In this document: piece by piece, positions 8,360 to 16,986 of the stretch
Layout of the letters: each line of letters begins with the position of its first letter
Position numbering within the stretch: position 1 is the first letter of the stretch
Assembly: GCA_003248755.1 (NCBI GenBank)
Contig: QFQW01000018.1
Coordinates: 1 to 53,449 of the forward strand
DNA: 53,449 nt
Direction of reading: 5' to 3'
Origin: Chryseobacterium sp.
GTDB taxonomy: Bacteria; Bacteroidota; Bacteroidia; Flavobacteriales; Weeksellaceae
Program-made: the position numbers and the translations under genes
Notes under the pieces: model-generated
What the model was told of the DNA's origin: nothing
The model's input: only the letters and a program-made list of their open reading frames with translations
Database searches by the model: none

Positions 8360-8948
8360 ATACTTTTTGTGCTTTTTGTTCAAATGCTTTTATAGCTTCT
8401 TTTTTACTTGTTAAAAAATCGATATCGTCGTAGCCATTCATCAGACATATTTTTTTGTAGGAATCCAACTCGAAACTTTCTGTTTTCTCATTAAATGAAA
8501 TTGTTTGCTTTTCAACATCTACAGTAATTTGAGTGGATGGGTTTCCAGTAATGGTTTCTATTAGATCTTTAAGATACTCCTCAGAAACCTTCACAGGAAG
8601 AAGCCCATTGTTAAGTGCATTACCTTTAAAAATATCCGCAAAATAACTTGACACTACAACCTTGAATCCGTAGTCTGTCAACGCCCAGGCTGCGTGTTCC
8701 CGGCTGCTGCCGCATCCAAAGTTATTTCCGGCAACGAGAATTTCGCCAGAATATTTGGAATTATTCAGAACGAAATCAGCATTGGGTTCATTAGTATGAA
8801 CATTATATCGCCAATCTCTGAAAAGGTTTTCCCCAAATCCTTCTTTGCTGATACTTTTCAGGAAACGAGCAGGAATTATCTGGTCTGTATCTATATTTTC
8901 ACTCGGCAATGGAACAGCCTGAGAATTTATTAAAACTAATTTTTGCAT
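8349..8948 (-). CDS. leuD: 3-isopropylmalate dehydratase small subunit
   Basis: 199 residues, the aconitase swivel domain that pairs with LeuC to isomerise 2- to 3-isopropylmalate. The conserved G-N-N-F-G-C-G-S-S-R-E-H-A-A-W-A-L block (about residues 73-89) and N-I-D-T-D-Q-I-I-P-A-R-F (about 19-30) are clear. It is separated from the large-subunit gene leuC by an inserted methyltransferase gene, whereas leuC and leuD are usually adjacent. Confidence 0.96.
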   Translation of the reverse strand: MQKLVLINSQAVPLPSENIDTDQIIPARFLKSISKEGFGENLFRDWRYNVHTNEPNADFVLNNSKYSGEILVAGNNFGCGSSREHAAWALTDYGFKVVVSSYFADIFKGNALNNGLLPVKVSEEYLKDLIETITGNPSTQITVDVEKQTISFNEKTESFELDSYKKICLMNGYDDIDFLTSKKEAIKAFEQKAQKVYEQ

Positions 8949-8990
8949 TTTTTATTCTTTTGAAAAGTAATACTGAATGTATTTTGATAT

Positions 8991-9677
8991 CTATTTTTGT
9001 GCGGTAAAAACCACAAAATTATAATACTGATAAACATTTGCCACGTTTCTGAATCCTGCACCTGCCAACCAATTTAGTTGCTCTGATAATGGACTCATTT
9101 TATCTAATTTGATACGTTCAAATGTCGATTCTTTTTCTTGTTCCGTCAGGTTTGGATTCTTCAAAACCTGATTCTTCCAAGTTTTGGTGTAAAGTTCTTC
9201 TGCAAAATTATTCTCTCCTAAAACCTGGTCTGCATTGATGAACATCCCATTGGTTTTTAACAACTTATAAATTGTCTTATAAAGGTTCTTTTTTTGAACA
9301 TCATCAAGATGATGAATCGCTAAACCTGAAACAACCAAATCAAAACTGTTATCTTCCAAGTCCATCGCAGAGAAATCCTGTACCAAAAACTCAAACCGAT
9401 TGTAACCTGCAAATCGTTCTTTCGCTTTATTGAGCATCCCTTCCGAAATATCGACCAAACTAAAATGAGCGTTGGGATATTTCTCAAAGAAAAAAGCACT
9501 CAGCAGTCCAGTTCCTGCACCGACATCCAAAACGGTTGTCACACTATCCAAGCGAGTAGCTAATGCCGCCGGAATGCTATAAAAATCATCAAAACAAGGT
9601 ATCAGTTCTTTCCGTTGTTTATCATATTTTTCCGAAACTGCATTGAATTTCAATTCAATAGATTCTGTTTTAGACAT
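8991..9677 (-). CDS. Class I SAM-dependent methyltransferase embedded in the leu operon
   Basis: 228 residues with a Rossmann-type methyltransferase domain. Motif I is V-L-D-V-G-A-G-T-G-L-L-S (about 49-60), an acidic residue ends strand 2 (S-L-V-D-I-S), and motif IV is F-D-L-V-V-S-G-L-A-I-H-H-L near 110-122. No membrane segment. The ATG lies two bases after the leuC stop codon and leuD follows 42 bases later, so it is clearly co-transcribed with leucine synthesis. Substrate unknown. Homology to small-molecule methyltransferases suggests a carboxylate or other metabolite, possibly related to this pathway, but this is inference. Confidence 0.88.
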   Translation of the reverse strand: MSKTESIELKFNAVSEKYDKQRKELIPCFDDFYSIPAALATRLDSVTTVLDVGAGTGLLSAFFFEKYPNAHFSLVDISEGMLNKAKERFAGYNRFEFLVQDFSAMDLEDNSFDLVVSGLAIHHLDDVQKKNLYKTIYKLLKTNGMFINADQVLGENNFAEELYTKTWKNQVLKNPNLTEQEKESTFERIKLDKMSPLSEQLNWLAGAGFRNVANVYQYYNFVVFTAQK

Positions 9678-9679
9678 TG

Positions 9680-11065
9680 TTAATTCAAATTTTCAAAAGC
9701 AGGGATTCTACCTTCCACAGCAACTTTCGCAGCAGTTAAAGGACTTGCCAAAAGCGTTCTAGCACCTTGACCTTGACGACCTTCGAAGTTTCTGTTGGAA
9801 GTAGAAACACAATATTCGCCTTCCGGGATTTTATCTTCATTCATTGCCAGACACGCTGAACATCCTGGCTGACGGATTTGAAAACCAGCATCATTAAATA
9901 CTTTGTCCAATCCTTCGTCATAGATTTGTCTGGCCACTTGCTGTGAACCCGGAACCAGCCAGGCCACAATATTTTCCGCTTTTTGTTTTCCTTTCACATA
10001 AGCTGCTGCGGAACGGAAATCTTCAATTCTCGCATTGGTACAGCTTCCGATAAAAACATAATTTACTTTGATATCCGAAGTCGATTGTCCGGCATTCAGC
10101 CCCATATATTTTAATGCCTTTTCCTCAGATTCATTTTGAGCGGCCGGAATTTTGGAATCAATGGAAATTCCCATTCCAGGATTGGTTCCGTAGGTAATCA
10201 TCGGTTTGATATCTTCCGCAGCGAATTCAAATTCTTTATCAAAAATGGCGTCAGAATCCGATTTTAAAGTTTTCCAATATTCAAATTTTTCAGTCCACTC
10301 CTCTCCTTTTGGTGCAAATGTTCTGTCTTTGATATAATCGAAAGTCGTTTCGTCCGGTGCAATCATTCCGCCTCTCGCCCCCATTTCGATGCTCATATTA
10401 CAAACAGTCATTCGCCCTTCCATAGACATTTCCTCAAAAACATTTCCGGCATATTCACAGAAATAGCCTGTTCCGGCATCGGTTCCGATTTTTGAAATAA
10501 TATAAAGAATCACGTCTTTTGCCTGAACATCCTTATTCAGTTTTCCATTCACGGAAACACGCATCGATTTTGGTTTGTTCATCAGCAGACATTGGCTTGC
10601 AAAAACCTGCGCCACCTGGCTTGTTCCGATTCCGAAAGCAATTGCTCCGAATGCGCCGTGTGTGGAAGTATGACTATCGCCGCAAACAATACTCATCCCG
10701 GGTTGTGTGATTCCCAATTCTGGTGCGATGATGTGAACAATTCCTTGATACTGATGCCCAAGTCCATACAATTCGATGTTGTTCTTTTTACAATTTTCGG
10801 TCAGTTGTTGAACCTGAGTTCTGGATAGTGCATCCCTGATTGGCAATTCCTGTCCAAGAGTCGGAACATTGTGGTCTGCTGTTGCCACAATCTGATTCGG
10901 CCGAAAAACTTCCAGACCTCTCGCTTCCAGTTCTGCAAAAGCCTGCGGACTGGTCACTTCGTGAATCAGATGTTTATCGATATAAATCACCTGAGGTCCA
11001 TCCGGAACGGTTTCTACAACGTGTGCATCCCAAACTTTATCAAATAATGTTTTGTTTTGGCTCAT
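9680..11065 (-). CDS. leuC: 3-isopropylmalate dehydratase large subunit
   Basis: 461 residues, aconitase superfamily. The three cysteines that ligate the [4Fe-4S] cluster are visible: I-G-S-C-T-N-A-R (C342) and P-G-C-S-A-C-L-A-M-N (C402, C405). Substrate-binding stretches include C-G-D-S-H-T-S-T-H-G-A-F-G (about 128-140). It begins 8 bases after leuA ends. Functions with LeuD as a heterodimer in the cytoplasm. Confidence 0.97.
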   Translation of the reverse strand: MSQNKTLFDKVWDAHVVETVPDGPQVIYIDKHLIHEVTSPQAFAELEARGLEVFRPNQIVATADHNVPTLGQELPIRDALSRTQVQQLTENCKKNNIELYGLGHQYQGIVHIIAPELGITQPGMSIVCGDSHTSTHGAFGAIAFGIGTSQVAQVFASQCLLMNKPKSMRVSVNGKLNKDVQAKDVILYIISKIGTDAGTGYFCEYAGNVFEEMSMEGRMTVCNMSIEMGARGGMIAPDETTFDYIKDRTFAPKGEEWTEKFEYWKTLKSDSDAIFDKEFEFAAEDIKPMITYGTNPGMGISIDSKIPAAQNESEEKALKYMGLNAGQSTSDIKVNYVFIGSCTNARIEDFRSAAAYVKGKQKAENIVAWLVPGSQQVARQIYDEGLDKVFNDAGFQIRQPGCSACLAMNEDKIPEGEYCVSTSNRNFEGRQGQGARTLLASPLTAAKVAVEGRIPAFENLN

Positions 11066-11073
11066 TTTATTTT

Positions 11074-12237
11074 CTATCCGATTTTTTGATTAAATGATTT
11101 CATCATATAGCTTAAATCATCATTATTAACTTCCTTTTTGGTATCGGCAATTTTCAAAAACTCCTGATACAGAAAATCCAATTCGACTTTTGTCACATCA
11201 AAACCAATATTTTTGAAACGATAAGCCAGAGCAGAGCGTCCGCTTCGGGCAGTCAAAACAATTGATGACTCGTTGATTCCAACTTCTCTTGGGTCGATGA
11301 TTTCGTAAGTTTCCCTGTTTTTGATGACACCGTCCTGATGAATCCCTGAACTATGCGCAAATGCATTAGCACCAACAATGGCCTTGTTTGGCTGAACCGG
11401 CATTCCCATCAGGTCAGAAACCAAATAACTCATTTCATTGAGCATTTTAGAATTGACATCGGTGAAGAAATTAAGATTTGGATGTTGTTTGATAATCATC
11501 ACAACCTCTTCCAAAGCCGTGTTTCCGGCGCGTTCCCCAAGCCCGTTGATGGTGCATTCGATTTGTCTGGCGCCGTTGATAATCCCGGAAATCGAATTGG
11601 CAGTCGCCATCCCCAAATCGTTGTGGCAATGGCAGGACAAAATGGCTTTGTCGATATCTTTTACGTTATCTCTCAGGTATTTGATTTTTCTTCCATATTC
11701 TTCCGGCAGGCAATAACCTGTCGTATCAGGAATGTTAAGAACCGTCGCTCCCGCTTTAATGACTTCTTCGCAAACTTTTGCAAGGAAATCATTATCGGTC
11801 CTTCCTGCATCTTCTGCATAAAACTCGACATCATCTACAAAGTTCTTCGCATATTTCACCGCCTCAACAGCACGTTCTACAATGTCTTTCCTTGTGGAAT
11901 TGAATTTGAATTTAATATGAGAATCCGAAGTACCGATTCCTGTATGGATTCTCGGTCTTTTTGCATACTTCAGAGCTTCCGCAGCAACTTCTATATCTTT
12001 CTTATTAGCTCTGGTAAGTCCGCAGACTTTGGCATTTTTTACAATTTTTGAAATCTCCTGAACCGACTGAAAATCTCCGGGGCTGGAAATCGGAAAACCG
12101 GCTTCAATAATATCAACACCCAAAAAATCGAGTTTCTCTGCGATAACTAATTTTTGTTTCGTATTCAGTTTACATCCCGGAACTTGCTCACCATCTCTCA
12201 GCGTCGTATCAAAAATTTCAATTTTTTCAGGATTCAT
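11074..12237 (-). CDS. leuA: 2-isopropylmalate synthase, short form
   Basis: 387 residues. The TIM-barrel DRE-metallolyase signatures are F-D-T-T-L-R-D-G-E-Q-V-P-G at the N-terminus, H-C-H-N-D-L-G-M-A near the middle, and N-G-L-G-E-R-A-G-N-T-A-L-E-E. The canonical enzyme is about 510 residues or more because of a C-terminal leucine-sensing domain, and that domain is absent here. Operon context supports 2-isopropylmalate rather than homocitrate or citramalate synthesis. First gene of the leu operon, with a -7 promoter box about 30 bases upstream. Confidence 0.9.
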   Translation of the reverse strand: MNPEKIEIFDTTLRDGEQVPGCKLNTKQKLVIAEKLDFLGVDIIEAGFPISSPGDFQSVQEISKIVKNAKVCGLTRANKKDIEVAAEALKYAKRPRIHTGIGTSDSHIKFKFNSTRKDIVERAVEAVKYAKNFVDDVEFYAEDAGRTDNDFLAKVCEEVIKAGATVLNIPDTTGYCLPEEYGRKIKYLRDNVKDIDKAILSCHCHNDLGMATANSISGIINGARQIECTINGLGERAGNTALEEVVMIIKQHPNLNFFTDVNSKMLNEMSYLVSDLMGMPVQPNKAIVGANAFAHSSGIHQDGVIKNRETYEIIDPREVGINESSIVLTARSGRSALAYRFKNIGFDVTKVELDFLYQEFLKIADTKKEVNNDDLSYMMKSFNQKIG

Positions 12238-12265
12238 AACACAGTTTTTATCTAATTTTGATATT

Positions 12266-12273
12266 CAAAAATA
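12266..12273 (-). promoter_or_regulatory. Predicted -7 box for the leu operon
   Basis: Minus-strand TATTTTTG fits TAnnTTTG and would give a leader of about 20 bases before leuA. A leader this short leaves no room for a peptide attenuator. The 148-base gap to the divergent gene at 12386 is otherwise AT-rich, with no obvious structure. Confidence 0.45.
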
Positions 12274-12385
12274 AAATTTGAACATTTGTTTATAATAGAT
12301 TCAATTCAAAAAATACAATATCCGATTTGCTCAAAATAATTTATAAAAATCTGGTTATCAATTATTTAAATATTTAATTTTTACA

Positions 12386-13921
12386 ATGTCAGAATTACAG
12401 AAAGATTTTTTATTTGTCCTTATAAAGTCACTTTCGACCTCGGAAAAGAGACAATTTAAGCTATATGTCAATCGTCTCGGAATTAATGTCGATGCAAAAT
12501 TTCTTCTGCTTTTTTCTGAATTGGATAAAATGAAAGAATACAACGAGGACATCATTCTTGAGAAAAAAATATCATCGAAACAACAGCTTTCCAATCTGAA
12601 AGCGCATCTTTACAAACAGATCTTGGTAAGTCTGAGACTCAATCCAAGTCATCAGAATAACAGGATGCAACTTCGGGAACAGCTTGATTTTGCCAATATT
12701 CTTTACCAAAAAGGATTACACAAACAAGCTCTGAAAATCCTGGACAAAGCCAAACAATCGGCTATGGAGCTGGATGAAAAAACGATTGCTTCCGAAATCA
12801 TCGAACTTGAAAAAGTCATTGAATCTCAATTCATTACCCGAAGTATTGATGGACGGGCTGATGAACTTATCCGCCAATCCAGCGAAATAAGCCAGCAGAA
12901 CAGGTATGCGACCAAACTTTCTAATTTGTCCCTGAAATTATATAGCGAAATGTTGACGCACGGCTACATCAAAAACGATGAAGACCGGGAAAAAATCATC
13001 GACTTTTTTGATAAAAAATTAGCAAAAATAGACCTCCAAAAACTGAATTTCACAGAAAAACTCTGGTATTATAAAGCCCACGTCTGGAAAAACCAGCTTT
13101 TGCAGGATTATAAATACACCCTGAAATATGCTTATCAATGGGTAGAATTGTTTCACCAGAATCCGGAAATGATAAAAAGTCATCCGGTCTGGTATATCAA
13201 AGGCAATACTTATCTGTTCAAGCTTTTATTTATCTATGGGAGTATCAAAGGAATTGAGAAGAGTTTTGAGAAGTTCAATAATGTTGTGAAATCTGAGATT
13301 TTTGTTCATAACGAGAATTCTCAATCTTTGATTTTTCTTAATTATTATAACACTTTGATGAATCTCTATTTCATCAAAGGAGATTTTTTCAAAGGCACAA
13401 AACTGATTCCTGAGCTGGAACTTAAGATGGAAAAATTCCGTGATAAAGTGGATGAACATCATTTGTTGATACTTTATCTGAAAATTGCTTCGATGTATTT
13501 CGGAAGTAAAAATTATCAGAATACGATAAAATACGGTTTGAGAATCATTAATTCCAAAGGCAACATTCAGGAGGATTTGCTTTTCCATACAAGAATTTTG
13601 ATTCTTATGGCAAAATTTGAAGCCAATTTTGATGAAGATTATGACGACTTCGTGAAAAATACGTTGAAGTTTGCTAAAAAGATGAAAAACCCATCAGATT
13701 TACATTTCAACATTGTGAATTTTTTCAAACAAATCAGTGATAAAAATTCGACTGAACAGATGTCAGCTTTCAAAGAATTTGAAAAACAACTGGAAGAATC
13801 CGAAAAAAACCGATACGACAAAAGAACACTGATGTATATCGATATCCACGGATGGATAATATCGAAAGTCAGAAATGTAGATGTTATTGAAATTATAAAA
13901 GAGAAAGTTAAGACCAAATAA
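12386..13921 (+). CDS. Conserved-looking hypothetical alpha-helical (TPR-like) protein
   Basis: 511 residues, not recognised. It is highly charged and predicted almost entirely helical, with no signal peptide and no transmembrane segment. The N-terminus L-I-K-S-L-S-T-S-E-K-R-Q-F-K-L-Y is followed by helix pairs such as L-Y-Q-K-G-L-H-K-Q-A-L-K-I-L-D-K-A-K, which resemble TPR-type helical hairpins. It is probably a cytoplasmic scaffold or regulator. It is divergent from leuA and lies 56 bases before thrS, which has its own promoter. It ends cleanly with TAA at 13919-13921. Confidence 0.75.
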   Translation: MSELQKDFLFVLIKSLSTSEKRQFKLYVNRLGINVDAKFLLLFSELDKMKEYNEDIILEKKISSKQQLSNLKAHLYKQILVSLRLNPSHQNNRMQLREQLDFANILYQKGLHKQALKILDKAKQSAMELDEKTIASEIIELEKVIESQFITRSIDGRADELIRQSSEISQQNRYATKLSNLSLKLYSEMLTHGYIKNDEDREKIIDFFDKKLAKIDLQKLNFTEKLWYYKAHVWKNQLLQDYKYTLKYAYQWVELFHQNPEMIKSHPVWYIKGNTYLFKLLFIYGSIKGIEKSFEKFNNVVKSEIFVHNENSQSLIFLNYYNTLMNLYFIKGDFFKGTKLIPELELKMEKFRDKVDEHHLLILYLKIASMYFGSKNYQNTIKYGLRIINSKGNIQEDLLFHTRILILMAKFEANFDEDYDDFVKNTLKFAKKMKNPSDLHFNIVNFFKQISDKNSTEQMSAFKEFEKQLEESEKNRYDKRTLMYIDIHGWIISKVRNVDVIEIIKEKVKTK

Positions 13922-13946
13922 ATATCAATTTTCTTTAAAAAATCGC

Positions 13947-13954
13947 TATTTTTG
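13947..13954 (+). promoter_or_regulatory. Predicted -7 box for thrS-infC
   Basis: TATTTTTG (TAnnTTTG) lies 24 bases before the thrS ATG. It suggests thrS is transcribed independently of the upstream gene, from about 13961. Confidence 0.55.
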
Positions 13955-13977
13955 CATCTTAAAAAATTTCAGTCATA

Positions 13978-15918
13978 ATGCTAAAAATTACACTTCCTGA
14001 TGGCAGCATCAGAGAATATGAAGGAGCAGTTACTCCACTACAAATTGCGCAAAGTATAAGTGACGGTTTGGCAAGAAATACCATTTCTGCAATCGTGAAC
14101 GGAAAACAGACAGAAGTAGAAACCAAGATAACGGAGGATTCTACAGTGCAGCTTTTGACGTGGAATGACGATATGGGTAAAAAAGCATTCTGGCATTCAT
14201 CGGCTCACTTATTGGCACAGGCGATTATGGAATTTTATCCTGATGCCAAGCTGACAATCGGGCCGGCAATCGCCAACGGGTTCTATTATGATGTAGATTT
14301 CGGAGGAAAGCCATTGTCTGAAAATGACTTCGAGAAACTGGAAAAGAAAATCCTGGAAAACGCTAAGAAAAATTCCACTTTCAACCTTCGTGAAGTTTCT
14401 AAAGCTGAAGCATTAAAAGAATATGCAGATAACCCTTTCAAAACTGAACTGATTGAAAATCTGCCTGATGGCGAAATCACTTTCGTAACGCACGATAACT
14501 TCACAGACCTTTGTAGAGGTGGTCATATCCCTTCAACAGGAATTGTGAAAGCTGTGAAAATTCTTAACGCAGCAGGAGCTTATTGGAGAGGTGATGAGAA
14601 AAATCCTCAGCTGACAAGAGTTTACGGCATCTCTTTCCCTAAACAAAAAGAGTTGGCAGAATATCTGGAAAGACTTGAAGAAGCTAAAAGAAGAGACCAT
14701 AGAAAACTAGGAAAAGAATTAGGAATTTTTGCTTTTTCTGAAAAAGTTGGACAAGGTCTTCCACTTTGGTTGCCTAATGGAACCAAACTGAGAAAAAAAC
14801 TGGAAGAATTCCTTTCTAAAGCTCAGAAAAAAGCAGGTTATGAATTCGTAATTTCTCCGCACATTGGAGCGAAAGAATTGTATGTAACTTCAGGGCACTG
14901 GGACAAATATGGGGCAGACAGTTTCCAACCAATCAAAACTCCGAATGAAGGTGAAGAGTTTATGCTTAAGCCAATGAATTGTCCTCATCACTGTGAAATT
15001 TATAAAACTTCACAATGGAGCTACAAAGATCTTCCAAAAAGATATGCTGAATTTGGAACTGTTTATAGATATGAGCAATCTGGAGAACTACATGGTTTGA
15101 CAAGAGTTCGTGGGTTTACTCAGGATGATGCGCACCTTTTCTGTACTCCGGATCAATTGATGGAAGAATTCAAGAAAACAATTGACTTGGTTCTTTATGT
15201 TTTCGGATCGCTTGGATTTGGAGATTTTACAGCCCAGATTTCTTTAAGAGATCCAGAAAATACTCAGAAATATATTGGTTCTGATGAAAATTGGGAAAAA
15301 GCAGAAAACGCCATTGTAACTGCAGCAACAGAAAAGGGATTGAAAACCGTAACTGAATATGGAGAAGCTGCTTTCTATGGACCGAAATTAGACTTTATGG
15401 TAAAAGATGCTTTGGGAAGAAGCTGGCAGTTGGGAACAATCCAAGTGGATTACAATTTACCAGAAAGATTCGATCTTTGGTATACCGGAAATGACAACGA
15501 AAAACACAGACCGGTGATGATTCACAGAGCGCCGTTTGGTTCTATGGAGAGATTCATTGCGATTCTGATTGAAAATACTGCAGGAGATTTCCCACTTTGG
15601 CTGAGTCCTGAGCAATTTACGATTCTTCCAATCAGCGAAAAATATGTCGGATATGCAAATAAAGTTTCACAATTATTAGAAAATCACGATATTAGCGGAT
15701 TAATTGACGATAGAAACGAAAAAACGGGCAAAAAAATCCGTGATGCAGAATTGAAGAAGATTCCATTTATGTTGGTTGTTGGAGAAAATGAAGAGCAGAA
15801 TGGAACAATTTCTGTAAGGAGAAGAGGCGAAGGTGATCTTGGAGCAATGAGTATTGAGGACTTCGTCAATTATTTCAAAAAAGCTGCTGATACAGGTTTC
15901 GAATTCGGAGTCAATTAA
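13978..15918 (+). CDS. thrS: Threonyl-tRNA synthetase
   Basis: 646 residues. In order: an N-terminal TGS domain (about 1-62), an editing domain beginning with H-S-S-A-H (H73 and H77), the class II catalytic core, and a C-terminal anticodon-binding domain (about 545-640). The core includes the zinc cysteine in M-N-C-P-H-H-C-E-I-Y and motif 2 R-Y-E-Q-S-G-E-L-H-G-L-T-R-V-R-G-F. The length is standard. It charges tRNA-Thr and hydrolyses Ser-tRNA-Thr. It heads the thrS-infC part of the widespread thrS-infC-rpmI-rplT cluster. Confidence 0.98.
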   Translation: MLKITLPDGSIREYEGAVTPLQIAQSISDGLARNTISAIVNGKQTEVETKITEDSTVQLLTWNDDMGKKAFWHSSAHLLAQAIMEFYPDAKLTIGPAIANGFYYDVDFGGKPLSENDFEKLEKKILENAKKNSTFNLREVSKAEALKEYADNPFKTELIENLPDGEITFVTHDNFTDLCRGGHIPSTGIVKAVKILNAAGAYWRGDEKNPQLTRVYGISFPKQKELAEYLERLEEAKRRDHRKLGKELGIFAFSEKVGQGLPLWLPNGTKLRKKLEEFLSKAQKKAGYEFVISPHIGAKELYVTSGHWDKYGADSFQPIKTPNEGEEFMLKPMNCPHHCEIYKTSQWSYKDLPKRYAEFGTVYRYEQSGELHGLTRVRGFTQDDAHLFCTPDQLMEEFKKTIDLVLYVFGSLGFGDFTAQISLRDPENTQKYIGSDENWEKAENAIVTAATEKGLKTVTEYGEAAFYGPKLDFMVKDALGRSWQLGTIQVDYNLPERFDLWYTGNDNEKHRPVMIHRAPFGSMERFIAILIENTAGDFPLWLSPEQFTILPISEKYVGYANKVSQLLENHDISGLIDDRNEKTGKKIRDAELKKIPFMLVVGENEEQNGTISVRRRGEGDLGAMSIEDFVNYFKKAADTGFEFGVN

Positions 15919-15986
15919 GAAATTAAAAATATTTATTAGTTATATAAGTATTTATCAATAAAGTTAAACCATAAAATTATAATACA

Positions 15987-16553
15987 ATAGCACAGAAATT
16001 TAACAACAGAGGAAGAGGCCCAATGCGCCGACCTGTTCAGGAAGATTTACATCAGATTAATGAAAAAATCAGAGCTAAAGAAGTTCGTCTTGTTGGAGAC
16101 AACGTAGAGCCTGGAGTTTATCCATTATCAAAAGCTTTAGAAATTGCAAGAGATCAGGAATTAGATCTTGTAGTTATTTCGGACAAAGCAGAGCCTTACA
16201 TTTCTCGTATTCTGGATTATAAAAAATTCTTATACGAGCAAAAGAAAAAGACAAAAGAACTAAAAGCGAAGCAAGTAAAAGTTGTTGTAAAAGAGATTAG
16301 ATTTGGACCTCAAACCGATGATCACGATTACGAATTCAAGAAAAAGCATGCTGAAAAATTCTTGGAAGAAGGTTCTAAACTGAAGACTTATGTTTTCTTC
16401 AAAGGACGTTCTATCATCTTCAAAGATCAAGGAGAAATCCTTCTTTTAAAATTAGCTCAAGACCTAGAACATGTTGGAAAAGTTGACCAGCTTCCTAAGC
16501 TTGAAGGAAAGAGGATGATTATGATGATGAGTCCTAAAAAGCCTGCAAAATAA
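15987..16553 (+). CDS. infC: Translation initiation factor IF-3, probable AUA start
   Basis: Binds the 30S subunit and checks the start codon. The first ATG is at 16023, but the same frame is open back to a TAA at 15972-15974. The stretch before the ATG encodes A-Q-K-F-N-N-R-G-R-G-P, a basic N-terminal tail typical of IF-3 in related bacteria. The only plausible initiator in that stretch is ATA at 15987. This resembles the AUU start of E. coli infC, which lets IF-3 repress its own translation. From the ATA the protein has 188 residues. Domain signatures are K-E-V-R-L-V-G-D-N-V-E-P-G-V-Y and Q-V-K-V-V-V-K-E-I-R-F-G-P. If the ATA is wrong, the ATG at 16023 gives 176 residues. It is followed by a terminator, which separates it from rpmI. 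Confidence 0.9.
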   Translation: MAQKFNNRGRGPMRRPVQEDLHQINEKIRAKEVRLVGDNVEPGVYPLSKALEIARDQELDLVVISDKAEPYISRILDYKKFLYEQKKKTKELKAKQVKVVVKEIRFGPQTDDHDYEFKKKHAEKFLEEGSKLKTYVFFKGRSIIFKDQGEILLLKLAQDLEHVGKVDQLPKLEGKRMIMMMSPKKPAK

Positions 16554-16578
16554 TATTGAGCAATTTCAATTAATATAT

Positions 16579-16605
16579 AAAACCTCAAATTAGTTTGAGG
16601 TTTTT
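16579..16605 (+). terminator. Terminator between infC and rpmI
   Basis: Stem AAAACCTCAAA/TTTGAGGTTTT with a short loop and a final T. It suggests rpmI-rplT is a separate unit or is only partly read from thrS. Confidence 0.8.
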
Positions 16606-16650
16606 CATTGTAACATGGATTATTAAAGTCTAGGTTTCAGATTTTTTTTG

Positions 16651-16658
16651 TAATTTTG
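16651..16658 (+). promoter_or_regulatory. Predicted -7 box for rpmI-rplT
   Basis: TAATTTTG fits TAnnTTTG. Transcription from about 16665 would place the hairpin at 16668-16689 at the very 5' end of the message. Confidence 0.5.
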
Positions 16659-16667
16659 CAAACTATT

Positions 16668-16689
16668 ATTCCTAATTATGTTTAGGAAT
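16668..16689 (+). promoter_or_regulatory. 5' leader hairpin of the rpmI-rplT mRNA
   Basis: Perfect 8-bp inverted repeat ATTCCTAA/TTAGGAAT with a six-base loop, about 40 bases before the rpmI ATG. It may protect the 5' end or take part in ribosomal-protein feedback. There is no T run, so it is not a terminator. Confidence 0.4.
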
Positions 16690-16729
16690 CAAAAGAGAAT
16701 ATTGATAACAAACTATAAAAAGCAGAACA

Positions 16730-16927
16730 ATGCCAAAATTAAAAACGAAATCAGGTGCTAAAAAGCGTTTTGCTCTTACCGGAACTGGTAAGATCAAAAG
16801 GAAGAATGCTTTCAAAAGCCACATCTTGACTAAGAAAGAAACTAAGCAAAAGAGAAATCTAACGCAAACTTCTTACGTTGCTGCTGTGGACACTAAGAGT
16901 GTTTTGAGACAATTAGCAATTAAGTAG
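16730..16927 (+). CDS. rpmI: 50S ribosomal protein L35
   Basis: 65 residues, strongly basic, with the L35 signature M-P-K-L-K-T-K-S-G-A-K-K-R-F at the N-terminus. The length is typical. It is followed 122 bases later by rplT, an unusually long spacer for this pair, which contains a structured element. Confidence 0.97.
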   Translation: MPKLKTKSGAKKRFALTGTGKIKRKNAFKSHILTKKETKQKRNLTQTSYVAAVDTKSVLRQLAIK

Positions 16928-16986
16928 TTTTTATAAATCTATATCCGGTTTATAAGAATTCAAAACAAATTCAACAATTTAACCCT

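Noticed and set aside
10519..12051. Several plus-strand frames of 63-232 codons opposite leuC and leuA
   Set aside because: Antisense shadows of well-supported genes; no family features.
12238..12385. Leucine attenuator peptide upstream of leuA
   Set aside because: The predicted leader is about 20 bases and contains no leucine-rich short frame or terminator hairpin.
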